From: Arbacia lixula
Lineage: Eukaryota > Echinodermata > Echinoidea > Arbacioida > Arbaciidae
NCBI GenBank assembly: GCA_963669155.1
Contig: OZ022594.1
Coordinates: forward strand, 18,465,585-18,529,584
Direction of reading: 5' to 3'
DNA length: 64,000 bases
The notes beneath the pieces were generated by a model that saw only the letters and a program-made list of their open reading frames with translations, searched no databases and had not been told where the DNA came from. Both the position numbers and the translations under genes were made by a program. Positions within the stretch are counted from its first letter, which is position 1. Each line of letters opens with the position of its first letter. This document shows positions 43,270 through 56,030 of the stretch, in pieces.

Positions 43270-44279
43270 TTCATTGAATGTTATCAGCTGTTACCTTCTT
43301 CTATCAGCACATGTTTTACAATCAATAACTTATACAATGCAGGTACAGGTATTGTCCCTGTATGTAGTGAATATCTGCGCTAGCTCGGAGTGTGGAGAGA
43401 GAGAGTCTACCGTGTCTAAAATGCTTTAAAATTACATTTTTTGTGTGTATATGATCTGTGTTTTTAGAGGCTCGCTGGAAACTTATTCAATGACGTGCAT
43501 CGGTAATATAGCAGTATCATCATGATTATGGCAAATGAATGGGGCTTTTGTCATCATAACCTTGGTCTACTCACAACATGATCTACTTTCAATCAAGATG
43601 TATTGTGATGTACATGTACTCACAGTACCATGTAACATGTCAGTGCATACCAGAGGCTCTTCTATTCATATGAAGACGCACTTTATCACAAGGGGATGTG
43701 ATGTTGACTGTTTTGCAACTGTTATCAGGATTGTATACAATGATAGAGCCAGTATTGTGTGGTCACGGCTGGCTTGTATCCCAAATGCAGTAACTAGTGA
43801 TTACTGTACATTTTCAGATTATTTTTGGAAAGTCAAAATGTTATTTGATTTTTTATCCAATCAATGGTTTGATTTTCTCAGGATTTGCTAGCATCATGCA
43901 TTATTTGAAAACATTTGATCGAGTATTTGATTATATGTTATAAATCCTTCTTATTCTTATTGATGTCATTGAATTAAATGGAATTGATAATATATATGGT
44001 TTATTCAAATAGAAATAACAGTACACAAAAGTGACACTCTGTGGTTCATAGGCCAAATTGAGTGTGACTTACCATTTTTACATCATAAAAATGATTCATA
44101 CAATGTAATGAAAAGTAAACAAAATATAATTGTCAATACAGTTTAGTATAAATATGCCAAAGGATTGGCTAATTTGTTTTTTTTTTTATTGCACTTGGTA
44201 TTTATCCATATTGTCATACTTGTTGTATGAACAAATGTACATGTGATACAATACTAATGGTAATCTCATGTCTTGTTTT
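43270..44279. other. AT-rich DNA upstream of the main HIVEP exon
   Basis: No gene is seen. An open frame at 43535-43891 has no recognisable family and lies in intron-like sequence. Confidence 0.45.
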
Positions 44280-44302
44280 CACCCGTTTGTTCTTTGCTGC
44301 AG
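44280..44302 (+). other. 3' splice acceptor of the main HIVEP exon
   Basis: CACCCGTTTGTTCTTTGCTG followed by CAG gives a pyrimidine tract and AG at 44301-44302. The peptide in frame before it is hydrophobic, low-complexity and unlike the basic N-terminal sequence that follows, so the exon starts at 44303. Confidence 0.8.
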
Positions 44303-47300
44303 ATGACATCTCAGACCTTGCCAAGAACCCTCCGTCCAGCAGGAAGAGGCATCATGGCAAGAACAAGGCCAAGTACAAGAGTGCCATGAAAGTCAAGATC
44401 ACCGACAGAGTGCGGCAAAAGAGAGAGGCCAAAGCCCAGAGAGAGAAGCAGAGCCAGCTCCTCCCAGAGACCCTGGGAGCTCTTCAGGTGGAGTACACCC
44501 CTATCCCCAAGCAACCGCAGGAGGTACAACCCCCTCAGGTGCAGGAGATCGTCAAAGAGGCACTCGTCATCGTGCCCGAGGTCTACAAGGACAAGTACGA
44601 TATCATCAAGGAGAGGCGAGCGCGCATGTCCAGGATATCGCAGGAGCAGCGGTCGTCATCGCCTAGTAAAACAGCCAAAGAGGGTGTCGCAAGTAGCCCA
44701 AAGAAGCAGCAGCGTCAGCGGCATGCGTCATCGGGGAGCCAGGTCTCAGACACCGGTGTATCAGTACTGAGGAACTCGGAGAGCGAGGAGGAAGGTGCCT
44801 TGAAGCAGCAGGCGCTTGAAGCGCTGTTGGAGATCACAGGGAAGGAGTTCAAGAGCATGAACAATACCAGTCCAGAGCAGCTCAGTCAGCCAATCTCTGG
44901 AGACGCAGTGGTCACTCCGCGCACCCCTCCCGTAGCGACAAAACAAAAGAGCACAAATCTGAAGAGTGATGTGGAGGATTCGCGTTTATTACAGTTTACT
45001 AACAATCCTCAGGTAGTCCAGGCTGCCTGTGTGCAACTCTCGCAGCAGAATCCCATCCCAAAGACTGAGGACATCATTGGTCACAAAGAAGACCAGCAAC
45101 AAAAAGTGGACCATTCGAAAAGTGTGTCGTGTGCGAAAGATCATAGCGATTTGGATTCCAGCAATAAACAAGGGAAGCATGTTTGTGAGTATTGTGGGAG
45201 GAGATGTTCCAAGCCTAGCGTGCTGAAGAAACACATCCGCTCTCACACAGGGGAACGTCCCTACCCCTGTCCTCCTTGTGGGATTTCCTTCAAGACGAAG
45301 AGCAACCTGTACAAGCACTGCAAGTCTCATGCCCATGCAGCAAAGGCAGGGACCTCAGGAACCCTCCCAGACTTAAAAGTACTGGACTCGGAGAATGAGA
45401 GCGGGTCGGATGAGACCGACACCGACGAAGAAGGAAAAAGCGTAACAGAAGAGCAGCGGAATCCGCAGACCCATATCCCCGCACAAACCTCTGCCTCAAA
45501 GCATCTACCAGCTCATGATAATATTCCGAAGATGACGCAAGCCAGTATGCAGGCGTATGTAAACGGAGGAAGGACGCTGATACCGGAGAGCCATCCCACC
45601 TTCGCGCCATCTAGTAAATCACAGTCCTCTCCCATCGCCAGTCAGACCGGTAAGGCACCGTGGGAGGCGTCAGCAGCGGCGTTCTCCAACTCCGCCCGTC
45701 TCGCGGCAGCGGCGGCGGCGGCTGGCACCAGCCACCCACCAGACCTGCAGATGCTGTCCCACCTCTCCACAGACATTCTCAGTGTGAAGAAAGGGAAGGA
45801 GCAGAGGGGTCATTTACCGGGAGGAAGTAATACCAAGAGTGCTGAGAGTGGCGGTCTCTTGCACACTAACCATTTAAGTGAAGGGAGGAGGAGACCGATG
45901 GAACAGGCATCGCCAAGGCAACAAGAAAGCCAGCAGCCATCACCACACTCAAGTCAGTCACAGTCTGATGACCAGATAATGATACCACTAAAGAACTTCA
46001 ATATTGTGAAATCTGGGGGCCAGTATCATTTCCAGATTCCAGTCGAGGGAATTCCCGGCTTATCAGAGGAAGTCCTCAAACAGCAGAGAATGTGCATGGA
46101 GGGCGGGAAAGAAGTTCAAAAGGAAAAAGGAGAGAAATCTCGGCCCACGTTGAATTCACCGTCAACACAAATAAAGCTGCAGCAGCACATTCAAAAACTG
46201 ATCACACAAAACGAAGCAATAGTGGATGACTCAGATTTGGAGTCTGTGAAACCAAGAAGACCGAGTTTTTCATACAGAGAGAGCATGACGAGCACCCCAC
46301 CCCACGTCGCTGCAAGCAGCACTCCAGAGCTGCTCAGTGAGTCAAGGAATGCAGCAGAAAGCAATGCAGTCACCATGGAGATGAGGAGAAGGTCAGAGTT
46401 GGCTGAGCAAACTAATTTAGACAGCAAGCAGGAAGTCAGAGGAAATCATGATAGACAGCGGGAAGCAGAGACTCTTAAGGGCAGCCAATACACCGCACAT
46501 CTGCACACGGGTCAGCCAAGACCCGACCCCCCCTCCAAGGCAGCGGAAGCAGGCATCAGTGCAGGTCATAAGCTGCCAGCTTCCTCGCCAGTTATTCTGC
46601 AGCAAGCCATGCCAGGGGACAGTAATACGATTAGAAATATTCTACTCCAGCACAAGCTGACACAGCAAGCGCCTCCTGCCAGTATGCTGGGCCAGAGTTT
46701 GCCCATGGATCGCCAACAGTACTCACCCCTGTGGTCTCCCGCACAAATGGTGGCGCCGTGGATGTTGAAGGAGGCGCTGCAGGGGGGCTTGAAGTACCCC
46801 ATGCCGGCCATGTACCACCCCGCCATGATGCAGCACGTACCCCCTGAACACTTACACCCGCACCCTCACTCACCCGGTGCTCAATACATGAAGGAAAGCC
46901 CCCAAAGCAGCCAGCAGCAGCATGCAGAGAAATCCGGTCACAAGCGGAAAAAGGGCAAATCCGAGAGCGAGCCGTCTGGATCACGCGATGGGCACCACTC
47001 GCGCAAAAGGGCCCGCAAACAACACAACCACCATTCTACTCCTCAAGAGGAAGAAGCTGCAAAGGGCTTACCGTTTCATAATGCTGCTCACAGTCATTCC
47101 ATGCTGCCAATGTTTTCTCCGCCGTTCCCGGGACCCGACGCAAACCAAGCTGCCTCTCAACTCCCGTGGTTTCATGCGTCTTTGCCAAAAGGTACGTCCA
47201 CCCCCCTCAGAAGCCCCTACTCTCCCAAGCCGTTTGTTAAGGCACCTGAAGCATCGTTCCCTGGAGTCTCCGTCATCCAGCATACCCCAACGACCCCGCA

Positions 47301-50300
47301 CGCACCATCTCAGTTCCCCATCGCCGGCCCCAGCTCCTATGCACCTGACAAGCCTGAAGAGAAAGTTCACCGGACCAAGGACATCAAGAGCCCGATGCCG
47401 CGCTATCACGGCCCGCCTGGGAACAGTAGGGGCGATGTGCACCTTGCCAGTCCGTCTCTTCCCCATACAACTCACTCCGATGGACTTCTCAAAGTGGCAC
47501 CCCCTCAGTCCCCGCTCACACCGAACACATTCAGTCAAGGGAGCCCCATGATACCAAGCGCGCCATCGGTTGAGAAACAGGTTAAACCAAAAGACCTGCA
47601 GGATATGCCGCAGATGTCTGTGAACGAAGCGCTGGCAAGGAAGAAAAAGAGCTTCACTTTGGCTCTGGATGAAAGCAGTGCTCGTGCTAGTCTGCAGAAA
47701 CGGAGAAATCTTCCTGCAATTCCTGGATTGAACATGAGCCCTAGTCGGTCAGTGCCAAGTAGGAGAACACCCAATGAGCAAACTCGTGCATTGGACCTCA
47801 CTGCGAAAATCCAATCCATGGGATCACCAATGTCTGCCAAAGTTCCTCGAGGTGATCTTTCTGCACGCTCCCCTGCTTACACTCCGACTGAAGGAGGGAA
47901 GAAATTTCCGAAGTCCCCGATGAAATATGGAGCTGGAGCAGCCGCTAGACACCGTCTGAGTCTCGATCTGCAGCAACCTTTGACAGCAGCCGTAAAGGGG
48001 TTATCGACTCCTGATGGAGCAAAACCATCACCCAAGATTGATCCACGGGTTCTGCTCTCCCCTGAAGCACTGTCTATAGCTGAGTCAGTGATGAAGATGT
48101 CGCAATCTCCTATGAAGGCCAAAACTCCAAGTACACCGGTGGATGCTGCACGAGAGCTAGGACGGCTGGTCGCCCATGCCTTTCATAATGCTGGTGGGAG
48201 CATCAAGAGTGTGTTGACTACGTCGGATGAGGGGGTGATTGTTGGACCCATTGCCACGCCCACGGCTGAAGGTAAACCGCAGTCTAAATATTTCATCTTG
48301 CCATCACCATCCTCCTCCCATGCGCCCAGCTTCCCTTCAAGCTCCTCTCCCAGATCAGAGAAGTCACCGCTGACCCCAAGCGACTCCCTCAGCCCATCGC
48401 AGGGGAGACCACAATCTGGCAAACGAGATGTCTCCTTCGACTTCCTCAAGACCGATGCTCCTGCTAAAGAAGAGCAAAGTGCAGAAAACGTGGAGCACCC
48501 ACCGAGTAAGATGCGTAATGGAGATGATCCAAGCCCAGTAAAACAAAAGCCAGAAGAGCCGGCATCCAGCGGGGGACTTTTTACTGGTACTGATGAAATT
48601 CTTAAAATCTTGACGCCGGTGATGAAGCAGAGTCTGCCCAAGGCTGCGCCGAAGAAGCTGGACAAGAGCCTTGCTGATTGGTTTGCCAGCGTGAAGACCA
48701 ACAAAGCTGGGAGTGGCCCTGCGCTGGCTCCTACATTCTTATATGCTAACATCTCGTCCAGAATGAAGGGAGTGGCGCAGGTGACCGACTGCACCTCCCG
48801 GCGGCTGCAGCCCATGTATGTGCCGCAGGGATCCAGCAACAAGATCTCCATGTACTCCAACTGGCGGCCAGGAGGAAACACCAAGAACCCACTGGGCATC
48901 TCCTGGAGGAAACATCTTGGTCTGTACAACTCAGGACTGAACAAAGACGACATCAAGGATGTTGTTTCCAGTATCTGTCCACCAGGGAGTGGTATCCTGA
49001 CTCATTCTTCTGCGTGGAATATGTCAGAGGAGAGAATCAAAGTGGTCAGCGAGGGCCTACAGAAGCCGGTGACGAGCAAGACTTGTGCTGTGACACCCAC
49101 CGAGAGCTGCAGTGAGGCTGGAACTCCTGTGTCCTGTCCAGACTCGGAGATGGCCATAGACAGACCTGCAAAGGGGAAAGAACCAAAGAGGATAGCAATC
49201 TTTGAGGGAGGCTTCAAGTCGAACGAGGAGTATGTCTACGTCCGAGGCAGAGGCCGGGGGAAATACGTCTGCCAGGAGTGTGGGATCAGGTGCAAAAAAC
49301 CAAGCATGCTGAAGAAGCACATCCGCACCCACACAGACGTCCGGCCTTTCCAGTGCAGCGTGTGCAGCTTTGCGTTCAAGACAAAGGGCAACCTGACGAA
49401 ACACATGAAGTCCAAAGCGCACACCAAGAAGTGTCTGGAGAGCGGCATTAACCCGTCGGATCTGGAGCAGGAGCATGGCATCGATTCTAGTGCCTATGAG
49501 GACGGGGACGACCATCAGTACTCGGATGCTGATGATAACGAAGACACCGACTCTGCCGATGAAGACTCTGAGGAGGAGGAGATGGACGATGGGATGGATG
49601 AAGACATGGAGGTCGATGATTCCCCTCAAGTCCTGCATGAGCACCATGACACTCGGCCGTGCTCAGATGGAGAAGGCGTCCACCCTCATCCCAAGCTCAA
49701 GAGGAGCAACAGCGAGATCCTGAAGCCTTGGGATCCAACTAAAGATGATCCAACGCAGGGTGGCAAACTCTCCAGGTCAGAAGTGGTGTGCAAACTGTCT
49801 CAGCACCTCAGCAACAGACAGCGTGCTCATGGTGACCAGGACAGGAGCGACACACACTTGACAAAGTCCAAGAGCCTGTCTGTCCTCCCTACCTCCAGTG
49901 ATTTCTTCCTCCCCAAACGATCATCAAAGAAGTCACAGCCACTTCCGGTCCTAGACAAGTATGGTCACATTGTTGCAATGGATTCGTTTGTACCATGCAC
50001 CCACCAGTATCGGCTTGCCACAGGAAACTCATTGCCATCAGAGAAGAAAACTGACATTGCCATGGATACCGACGATGCACCCTTATCTGGTGGTTTGTCT
50101 CCATCAGGTGCTCCTGATGATAATAAGAAGGTGGACAATGATGATGAAAAAAAGGAAGGGCATGATGCTGTGAGGTTACCAACAGAAAGTATAGCATCGA
50201 GTAGCCAGAATCCTAACAGGAAACGGAAAGCATCTCTAACTGAGAGCAAAATATCAGAGCCACGACCATCCGTCCACTCGATGCTGTTTCCTGGGAGTGC

Positions 50301-51489
50301 GGCAGTCAAACCTCATGAAAGCTTGATGAGAAGACAAGATAAGTCAGACTCCAGGATGAGATACTACTCTGCCAGTTCTCATGAAATGAGATCTAAAACG
50401 CCACCCGTCATTGAGCCGGTGTCAGATGATGATGAGGACACCAAGATGACCAAGTCTGATGTACCAGCTCTCGCCTCGCCCCAGACCAGGACGATGGAAG
50501 CCTCAGGGAATGCCATTAAACAGCTGCTGCTCTCCAAGCCCCCTGTCTGGCCCGCCCAGGTAGAACATCCCTCCCTTCAGAGCTTCATCTCACCGTTCCT
50601 CCCGCCCTCTCCTTCACTGCACACTGCCCCGCTTCCATCACCAACCCACCTGTCACCTTTCTCCCCCGGTCCGTACACCCGTCTCGTGTCTCCGATGCTT
50701 CCTTCGAAGATGTTCCAGCTGCCTCCCACTATCCTCCCGATGCACCTTCCGCCGAGCTCCACCCAAGTTAAATCAGCTCCACTGCCAGCGGATGTAGAGG
50801 CTGCATCGTCATTGGGCAGTAAGGATGACGCTGGCTCCCCTGCCCCCTCCTCTCCTCCTCTACCCCATCCAGAGAGTCCGCTGAAGGAGAAACCGATGGA
50901 TACGGGCGTGGAGGATGCGGTGCAGAGGACACCGGAAGAGGAGCGGCTACCACTGTCGCCTACCGGCAGCCTTGGCCACCACCGCTGCCCTCTGTGTGGG
51001 GAGACCTTCATCAAGCCCAGCCAGCTGCGGATCCATGCCAGGGTCCACACCTCTGAGGGCACCTACACCTGCCACGACTGCTCCCTGTCCTTCCCCACTA
51101 AGTACGTCCTCTCCAAGCATGAGCGGTCCGAGGAGCACTTCCTGCGAGTGGAGGGGGTGGAGCTGGCCACCACCACGGGCATGGACTCCAATCCCCGCCC
51201 CTTCAAGTGCAAGGAGTGCGCTATCGCCTTCCGCATCCCCGGCCACCTGGCCAAGCACCTGCGGTCCAAGGGCCACCTGATGACGCTGGAGCGCCAGGGG
51301 AAGCTCCCTGCGCACAAGCAGGAGCTGCTGCACCTGCACCCAGATCACCAGGACGGTGGGGAGGACGGATCAACCGTGGGGTTAGCGGAGGGATCAACGG
51401 TGGGGTTAGCCGAGTCCAAGACTCCGGTCAGCCCCACATCGTCCGAGAAGACGGATAGTGCCAGCGAGGCAGAGGAGGGCAAGTCATGA
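44303..51489 (+). CDS. HIVEP/Schnurri-family zinc-finger transcription factor, main coding exon
   Basis: A nuclear DNA-binding regulator. Family members bind kappaB-like sites and act with Smads in BMP/Dpp signalling. The exon encodes about 2,394 residues and its first two bases complete an Asp codon. Residue numbers count from the open frame's first codon at 44227. ZAS-N: two C2H2 fingers at 320-370 (C320, C323, H336, H340; C348, C351, H364, H368/370), then an acidic Ser/Thr stretch. NLS-like basic clusters lie at 905-938. A block at 1503-1597, ending TKNPLGISW and LTHSSAW, resembles the vertebrate HIVEP region before ZAS-C. IFEGGFKSNEEYVYVRGRGR then leads into ZAS-C (C1682 to H1732), followed by an Asp/Glu-rich tract (about 1750-1800). 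A third cluster of three fingers is at 2254-2350 (C2254...H2274, C2282...H2304, C2328...H2350). Vertebrate HIVEPs lack such a triplet and Drosophila Schnurri has one. No middle CCHC finger is seen. The stop TGA is at 51487-51489. Confidence 0.93.
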
Positions 51490-54160
51490 GATTAGCTCTC
51501 TTTCTCCTCCAACAAGTCCTCCTCAGTGTAATGTATCGTGGCCATGTTGCATAGCTAATAGCTTTTCAATCATTGTAACCTAGCATGGATTACATCTTTC
51601 ACAAGCATCGTTGTGTGGTGCGCCTATAATCCAATGGCCTGTGGAGGTTTAGCTGTTTCCATGGTAATTACAATTAGTTCCAAATATTAAAAATCTACAG
51701 TGGAGCTCAACTTAATCTTTCAAAATATCAAGCTGGTGCATTGCATGAAAGTGCTATGGTACTGCTTCGATCTAGATCAGACAATACCTAGCATTACATG
51801 AACATGTAACGTCTTGGTTTGATCAAGATCAGACAAGTTTTAGTTAGACTCCACTTAATATGCAGCATGATTCTTCTGTGTTGAACTGAAATGTCATCCT
51901 TCATCATCCAGGGAAATCCTTAACATACCACACCCTAACAGCTTGTGGTTCTTTTGAACTTACAGATAGACCATGCTGTTCATTATTATGTGAATGAATG
52001 AATGAACAAACTATTCAAAGCTCTCCTAGGTCAATCAAATCGATCATCATTTCTGTGTCTCTACAGTCTAGTCAAGCTCTTGTTTTGTCCAGCTTAACCA
52101 ATGTGTCGCTACTATTACATTGGTGTCACGCGCCAGTATGCGACACACAACCTTCACCCTGTATTCAAGTGAGAAGAACTTTTGCCTGAAATGACTGAGA
52201 TTACTCCAAAATTATGTCAGGATCTCATCAAAATGAGATAAAATTGATGGAAAGAAGACGACCATTCAAGCTTTATGACTGTCACCCAGTGACAAAATGT
52301 AGTGAAAAATTGGCAGTTTTCATATTCATGGAAGTTTTCAATCTTGTACTTAAATCCATTTGATTGTAATGGATGGTAAAGACGCGTATGCGTAGACAAT
52401 TTCTCTTTGTTTGATTTTTCACTGAAATCATGTTGTTTTATACTGTGTGATGTAACAAAGAGGAAACATTAACATCGCCATGTTTATATCTATAAGCAGG
52501 ATATGAACATGCATGTTGATTTTCCTCTTCAAGTATTTATCGTACACAAATCATGTATTTTTGAACTTTTGTTAGTTTTCTGATCTCATTGATTTTGGTC
52601 AGGTCTTAGTGACCTTAATCAAAATCAGTTTGAATGTTAAAAGACTATGTTGCTTTATTTCATTTACCAATGAATTTTTAATCATACATGCGCTTGTGAA
52701 GCTATGACAAACTTTCATGGAAATATAGTAATAGTCATATATGTTTTTAAAGATAATCATTTGCCAAAACAAAATGGAATAGAAAGAAATGAGAGTGGAA
52801 AAACTCCTTTTCAAAAGTGTTGTCATAAAGTTTAATTCTGTGAGTTTTTGATGATTAACAATTTGTGTGCACGAAGCCTGTGCCAATATTTCAGTGTCCA
52901 AAGTTGAAAGAGTTGTCATAGCGCTGTATTTGAATTGTTGGTACTGTGCCTATGCAATGCCGTGCAGCATGACATTGTTTAGAACGTATCAAAATACTGT
53001 GCCAAAGTTCTTGCGTGATCAGACTGTATACCCCGTCGCGTTGCTAAGGTGTTGCTACTTCACATGAATAACAAATATGTGATGTCTTAATTACATAGGA
53101 CAGTAGCATGACTCTCAATCTGTCCAATAGGCCAGCAAGAATGGTGATGTTCTTGTTTGTCTGTATGCGTCTGGCTCAGTTAGAAAGATGTGATTTTCCT
53201 GATCACTCCCAGCAGGACATTTGGACATATAGCTGTGTATGAGGCTGTAAAGGAAGGGGAAAATGAGAAGATACAAAAGATGTGATTTTATATAAAAACT
53301 AATGAAAATCATAGCTTTCAAGATGAATCTATGGAAAAAAGTTGATTTTTACAACTTGTGATAAAAATAGTGATTTTAGAAATTTATAGGTCTTCAGTGT
53401 ATCGTTTTGAATCATAAAAAGTATACCCTATTGGTCTCAGGTATATAGTAATATGATGTACATTGTTTTGTCAAACATGGACATACATTCTAAAGATTGT
53501 AAACACGAACATATTGTATTTAGATCATGTGTAATGGAGAGGTTGGAATAGTTTCAGCATTTTTTTTAGAAATTGGCAAAGGAATATGGATGGATAGCAT
53601 AATTGGTCTTCAATGTCACACAAAAAGAAATCCAGTTATGTGTTTCTGTTGCGTAACAAGTACATGAATGTACATATAGGCAGTATCATGTCAACTTTAA
53701 AGGATTGCAGGATTCATATTTTTCTCTTTGAATATGACACTTTTTAAAACCTGTATTCTTTACAGGATTCAATTATGTGTGAAAGTTCTTGCAAGATCTT
53801 TCATATTGGAAACAAAAAAACGTTTTTTGTTATCAGATTTATAATTGAAGTTTACACAAAATCAAACTTCTGTGATTGTTTTGTGTAGCAAACTAATATC
53901 ACAGTGAGGGTGATGATGAGATGTATTTCTGTGGCATTCATTATGCTGTTCATCTAATGCATGGGTGGAATGGAAAAGGCGGGGGTGTCGTTTAGCTACC
54001 GATGTGGGTTCAGTTTGGCTAGGCACCATTCACACGGACCTCCACCCGTTTGGTCTTTTGCTACTTACATGTATGTTCAGATGCAGAAGCTAAGACAGGG
54101 TTGACCAATTTCAGACTCAAAAAGAAAGAAAAAAAAATTGAAATAAAAAAAGTGTGTATT
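51490..54160 (+). other. Probable 3' UTR of the HIVEP-like gene
   Basis: AT-rich sequence with no transposon and no coding frame follows the stop codon. A first A-rich AATAAA is at 54142-54147, with GT-rich sequence after it (GTGTGTATTTTC). Another AATAAA is at 60117-60122 followed by a T run, so the UTR end is unknown. Confidence 0.4.
54142..54147 (+). promoter_or_regulatory. Candidate polyadenylation signal
   Basis: AATAAA inside an A-rich tract, followed by GTGTGTATTTTC. A-rich context makes chance likely. Confidence 0.25.
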
Positions 54161-56030
54161 TTCATACTCGATGTATACATTGTTGTCTTGCATAGTTATA
54201 TATGTAGAAAACTAATGACCTAGCTCACAAAATCTGTTGCCTTAGTATGTGTGTAGAAATGCAAAAACTAAACAAAATATATACAGAATATATATGAATG
54301 AATGACAGAACCTACCGACTTTAAAAGTAGTATATTAGCCAATGTAGAAATATAATACAGTATTGGAAATTTATCTGTAACAGTGTTGCTATGCAGCGAA
54401 TGCAAAGTCATAGATTATATCGTATATGTATATTATATATATCTCAGATAGCACTATTTTTGCACCTACAATAGATCCGTCATATTTGTCTATGTGGTAA
54501 TTGTGTAGATTGTAGTAAGTGGCTTGACATTATGCTACTGTGTAAGGCACGTTCCCATAGCCTGAGCTTTCAAACCTCAACCCTCAGGCTGCACATAGTG
54601 TCTGTGCGCAGCCCCTCTCTTGTCTTCTTCTGCACGTGTGATAGAAAGGGTAAAATCTAGGATCGTATACTGTACTTTGTGGTGTGTTTGCACTGCCAGC
54701 GCTTTCAAGCAACACTTGCACTTTCTGTCGATGCACAACCCCTCAGTCCTCAAACTACCCAGTGAATGGAACATTGAAAGAACATGCATTGAAGTCTAGA
54801 GGCCTATTCACATTGTACATATACATGTATTTGTGCTAGAACAGACTTCTATCTTCTATATGCTACGTGCGCATCATGCAAATGTTTTTAATCCTATTGG
54901 TCCGCAATCCGAATTGGCAAAGGAAAATATCAGTGACTACTTGAAACCTAAACATTAAATGATTCTCTTTGTTTAATTTTCATTAAAAAAAAATGCTTTT
55001 TTGATATGTCTGCTGTGATAGAAATCAATGTGGTTTTTTTTCCAGGATCTGTTCAATCTTTAAGGCTCTTAGTCCCAAAGACAGAAAATTGTGTTGTAAT
55101 TGACATGGGACCATTATTGATACGTACTGAGAGAGTTAGAGGACACCATGCTCCAGCCTGTCTCCACTGTTCCGCACATTGAGATTGAAGACTGGTTCAT
55201 GTGACGTTCATGGCATCAAGATTGTGTCACTGCTCAACTTTCTACTATTGTATTATAAAGTGATACACAGTTTTGAGTACAACTGTGTGCTTTTTTTTTT
55301 GCTGTTCAAGTTTGTTTCAGAGTTCATAGCACCATTTTGTAGATCCTGTGTAACTTTCACTGGTAATCAAGGAGAGTAAGTGTTTGTTTGTTGGAGCAGG
55401 AAAACAAATATTCGGCCATGTTGAAGACAGCTGCCAGAAAATGAAACCAAGACAAATTAGTGCTATCAGAACTAACTGGATTATACTGGGCTTTTGTTTT
55501 CCCCTTGTCCCAAAAGCATGAGAAAGCCTGCAGAGTGTTAAAACAGTTTCCTTTATGAAACCATGCGCGGGGCCGATCTCGTGGCAATCTCGCTGGAAAA
55601 TCTGCAGACGTGACGAGGAGAATTCGACGATGGGAATTATTGATAGTGGAATTTGATTTCCCTGTTTGTTGGCCGGCGTGTGGAGCCGAGAGTGGAGAGG
55701 GGCAGGCTGGGAAGACCTCGTTTGGGCGCTAATTTACACCATCGGTCGTCCAATGAATTTGAAAATTGCTTCGAGAGGTCTTACCTCCCTCCTTGGAAGT
55801 CAGGAGTATGCTGCTATTGGCCTGTCTGTCTCTACCCCCCCCCTCCCACCTTCCTGAACTTTGTTTGACTCGCAGATTCTTTGTTGGATATTTGTGTCTG
55901 CTAGGAAGGTGGGACAGTGTGTGTGTGTGGGGGGGGGGGGAGTGTGTACCCCCCCTTCCCCCCACTTTTCACTCTCTCCATCAGTCTCTGTAAATCCCCC
56001 TCCTTTCTCTTTCTCCACCATTCCCTCCCT
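54161..56030. other. Non-coding downstream DNA
   Basis: No gene is recognised. The segment 55560-55790 is more GC-rich and non-repetitive (GGGGCCGATCTCGTGGCAAT, GGCGCTAATTTACACCATCG) and could be regulatory. Poly-C/G tracts follow at about 55840 and 55930. Confidence 0.4.

Larger units (their letters stand above)
18786..44302 (+). other. Probable large intron of the HIVEP-like gene
   Basis: Between the candidate exon and the main exon there is no other convincing coding exon. The span holds transposons, tandem repeats and low-complexity tracts, listed separately. Stretches 18830-20690, 21170-22790, 27300-31700, 35880-37140, 38300-39230 and 43270-44280 hold no gene that I can recognise. If the exon at 18729 is wrong, the span is simply upstream DNA. 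Confidence 0.4.

Noticed and set aside
44227-44302. ATG at 44227 as start of the HIVEP protein
   Set aside because: The first 25 codons are hydrophobic and AT-rich and end exactly at a strong splice acceptor (TTTGTTCTTTGCTGCAG). They are translated intron.
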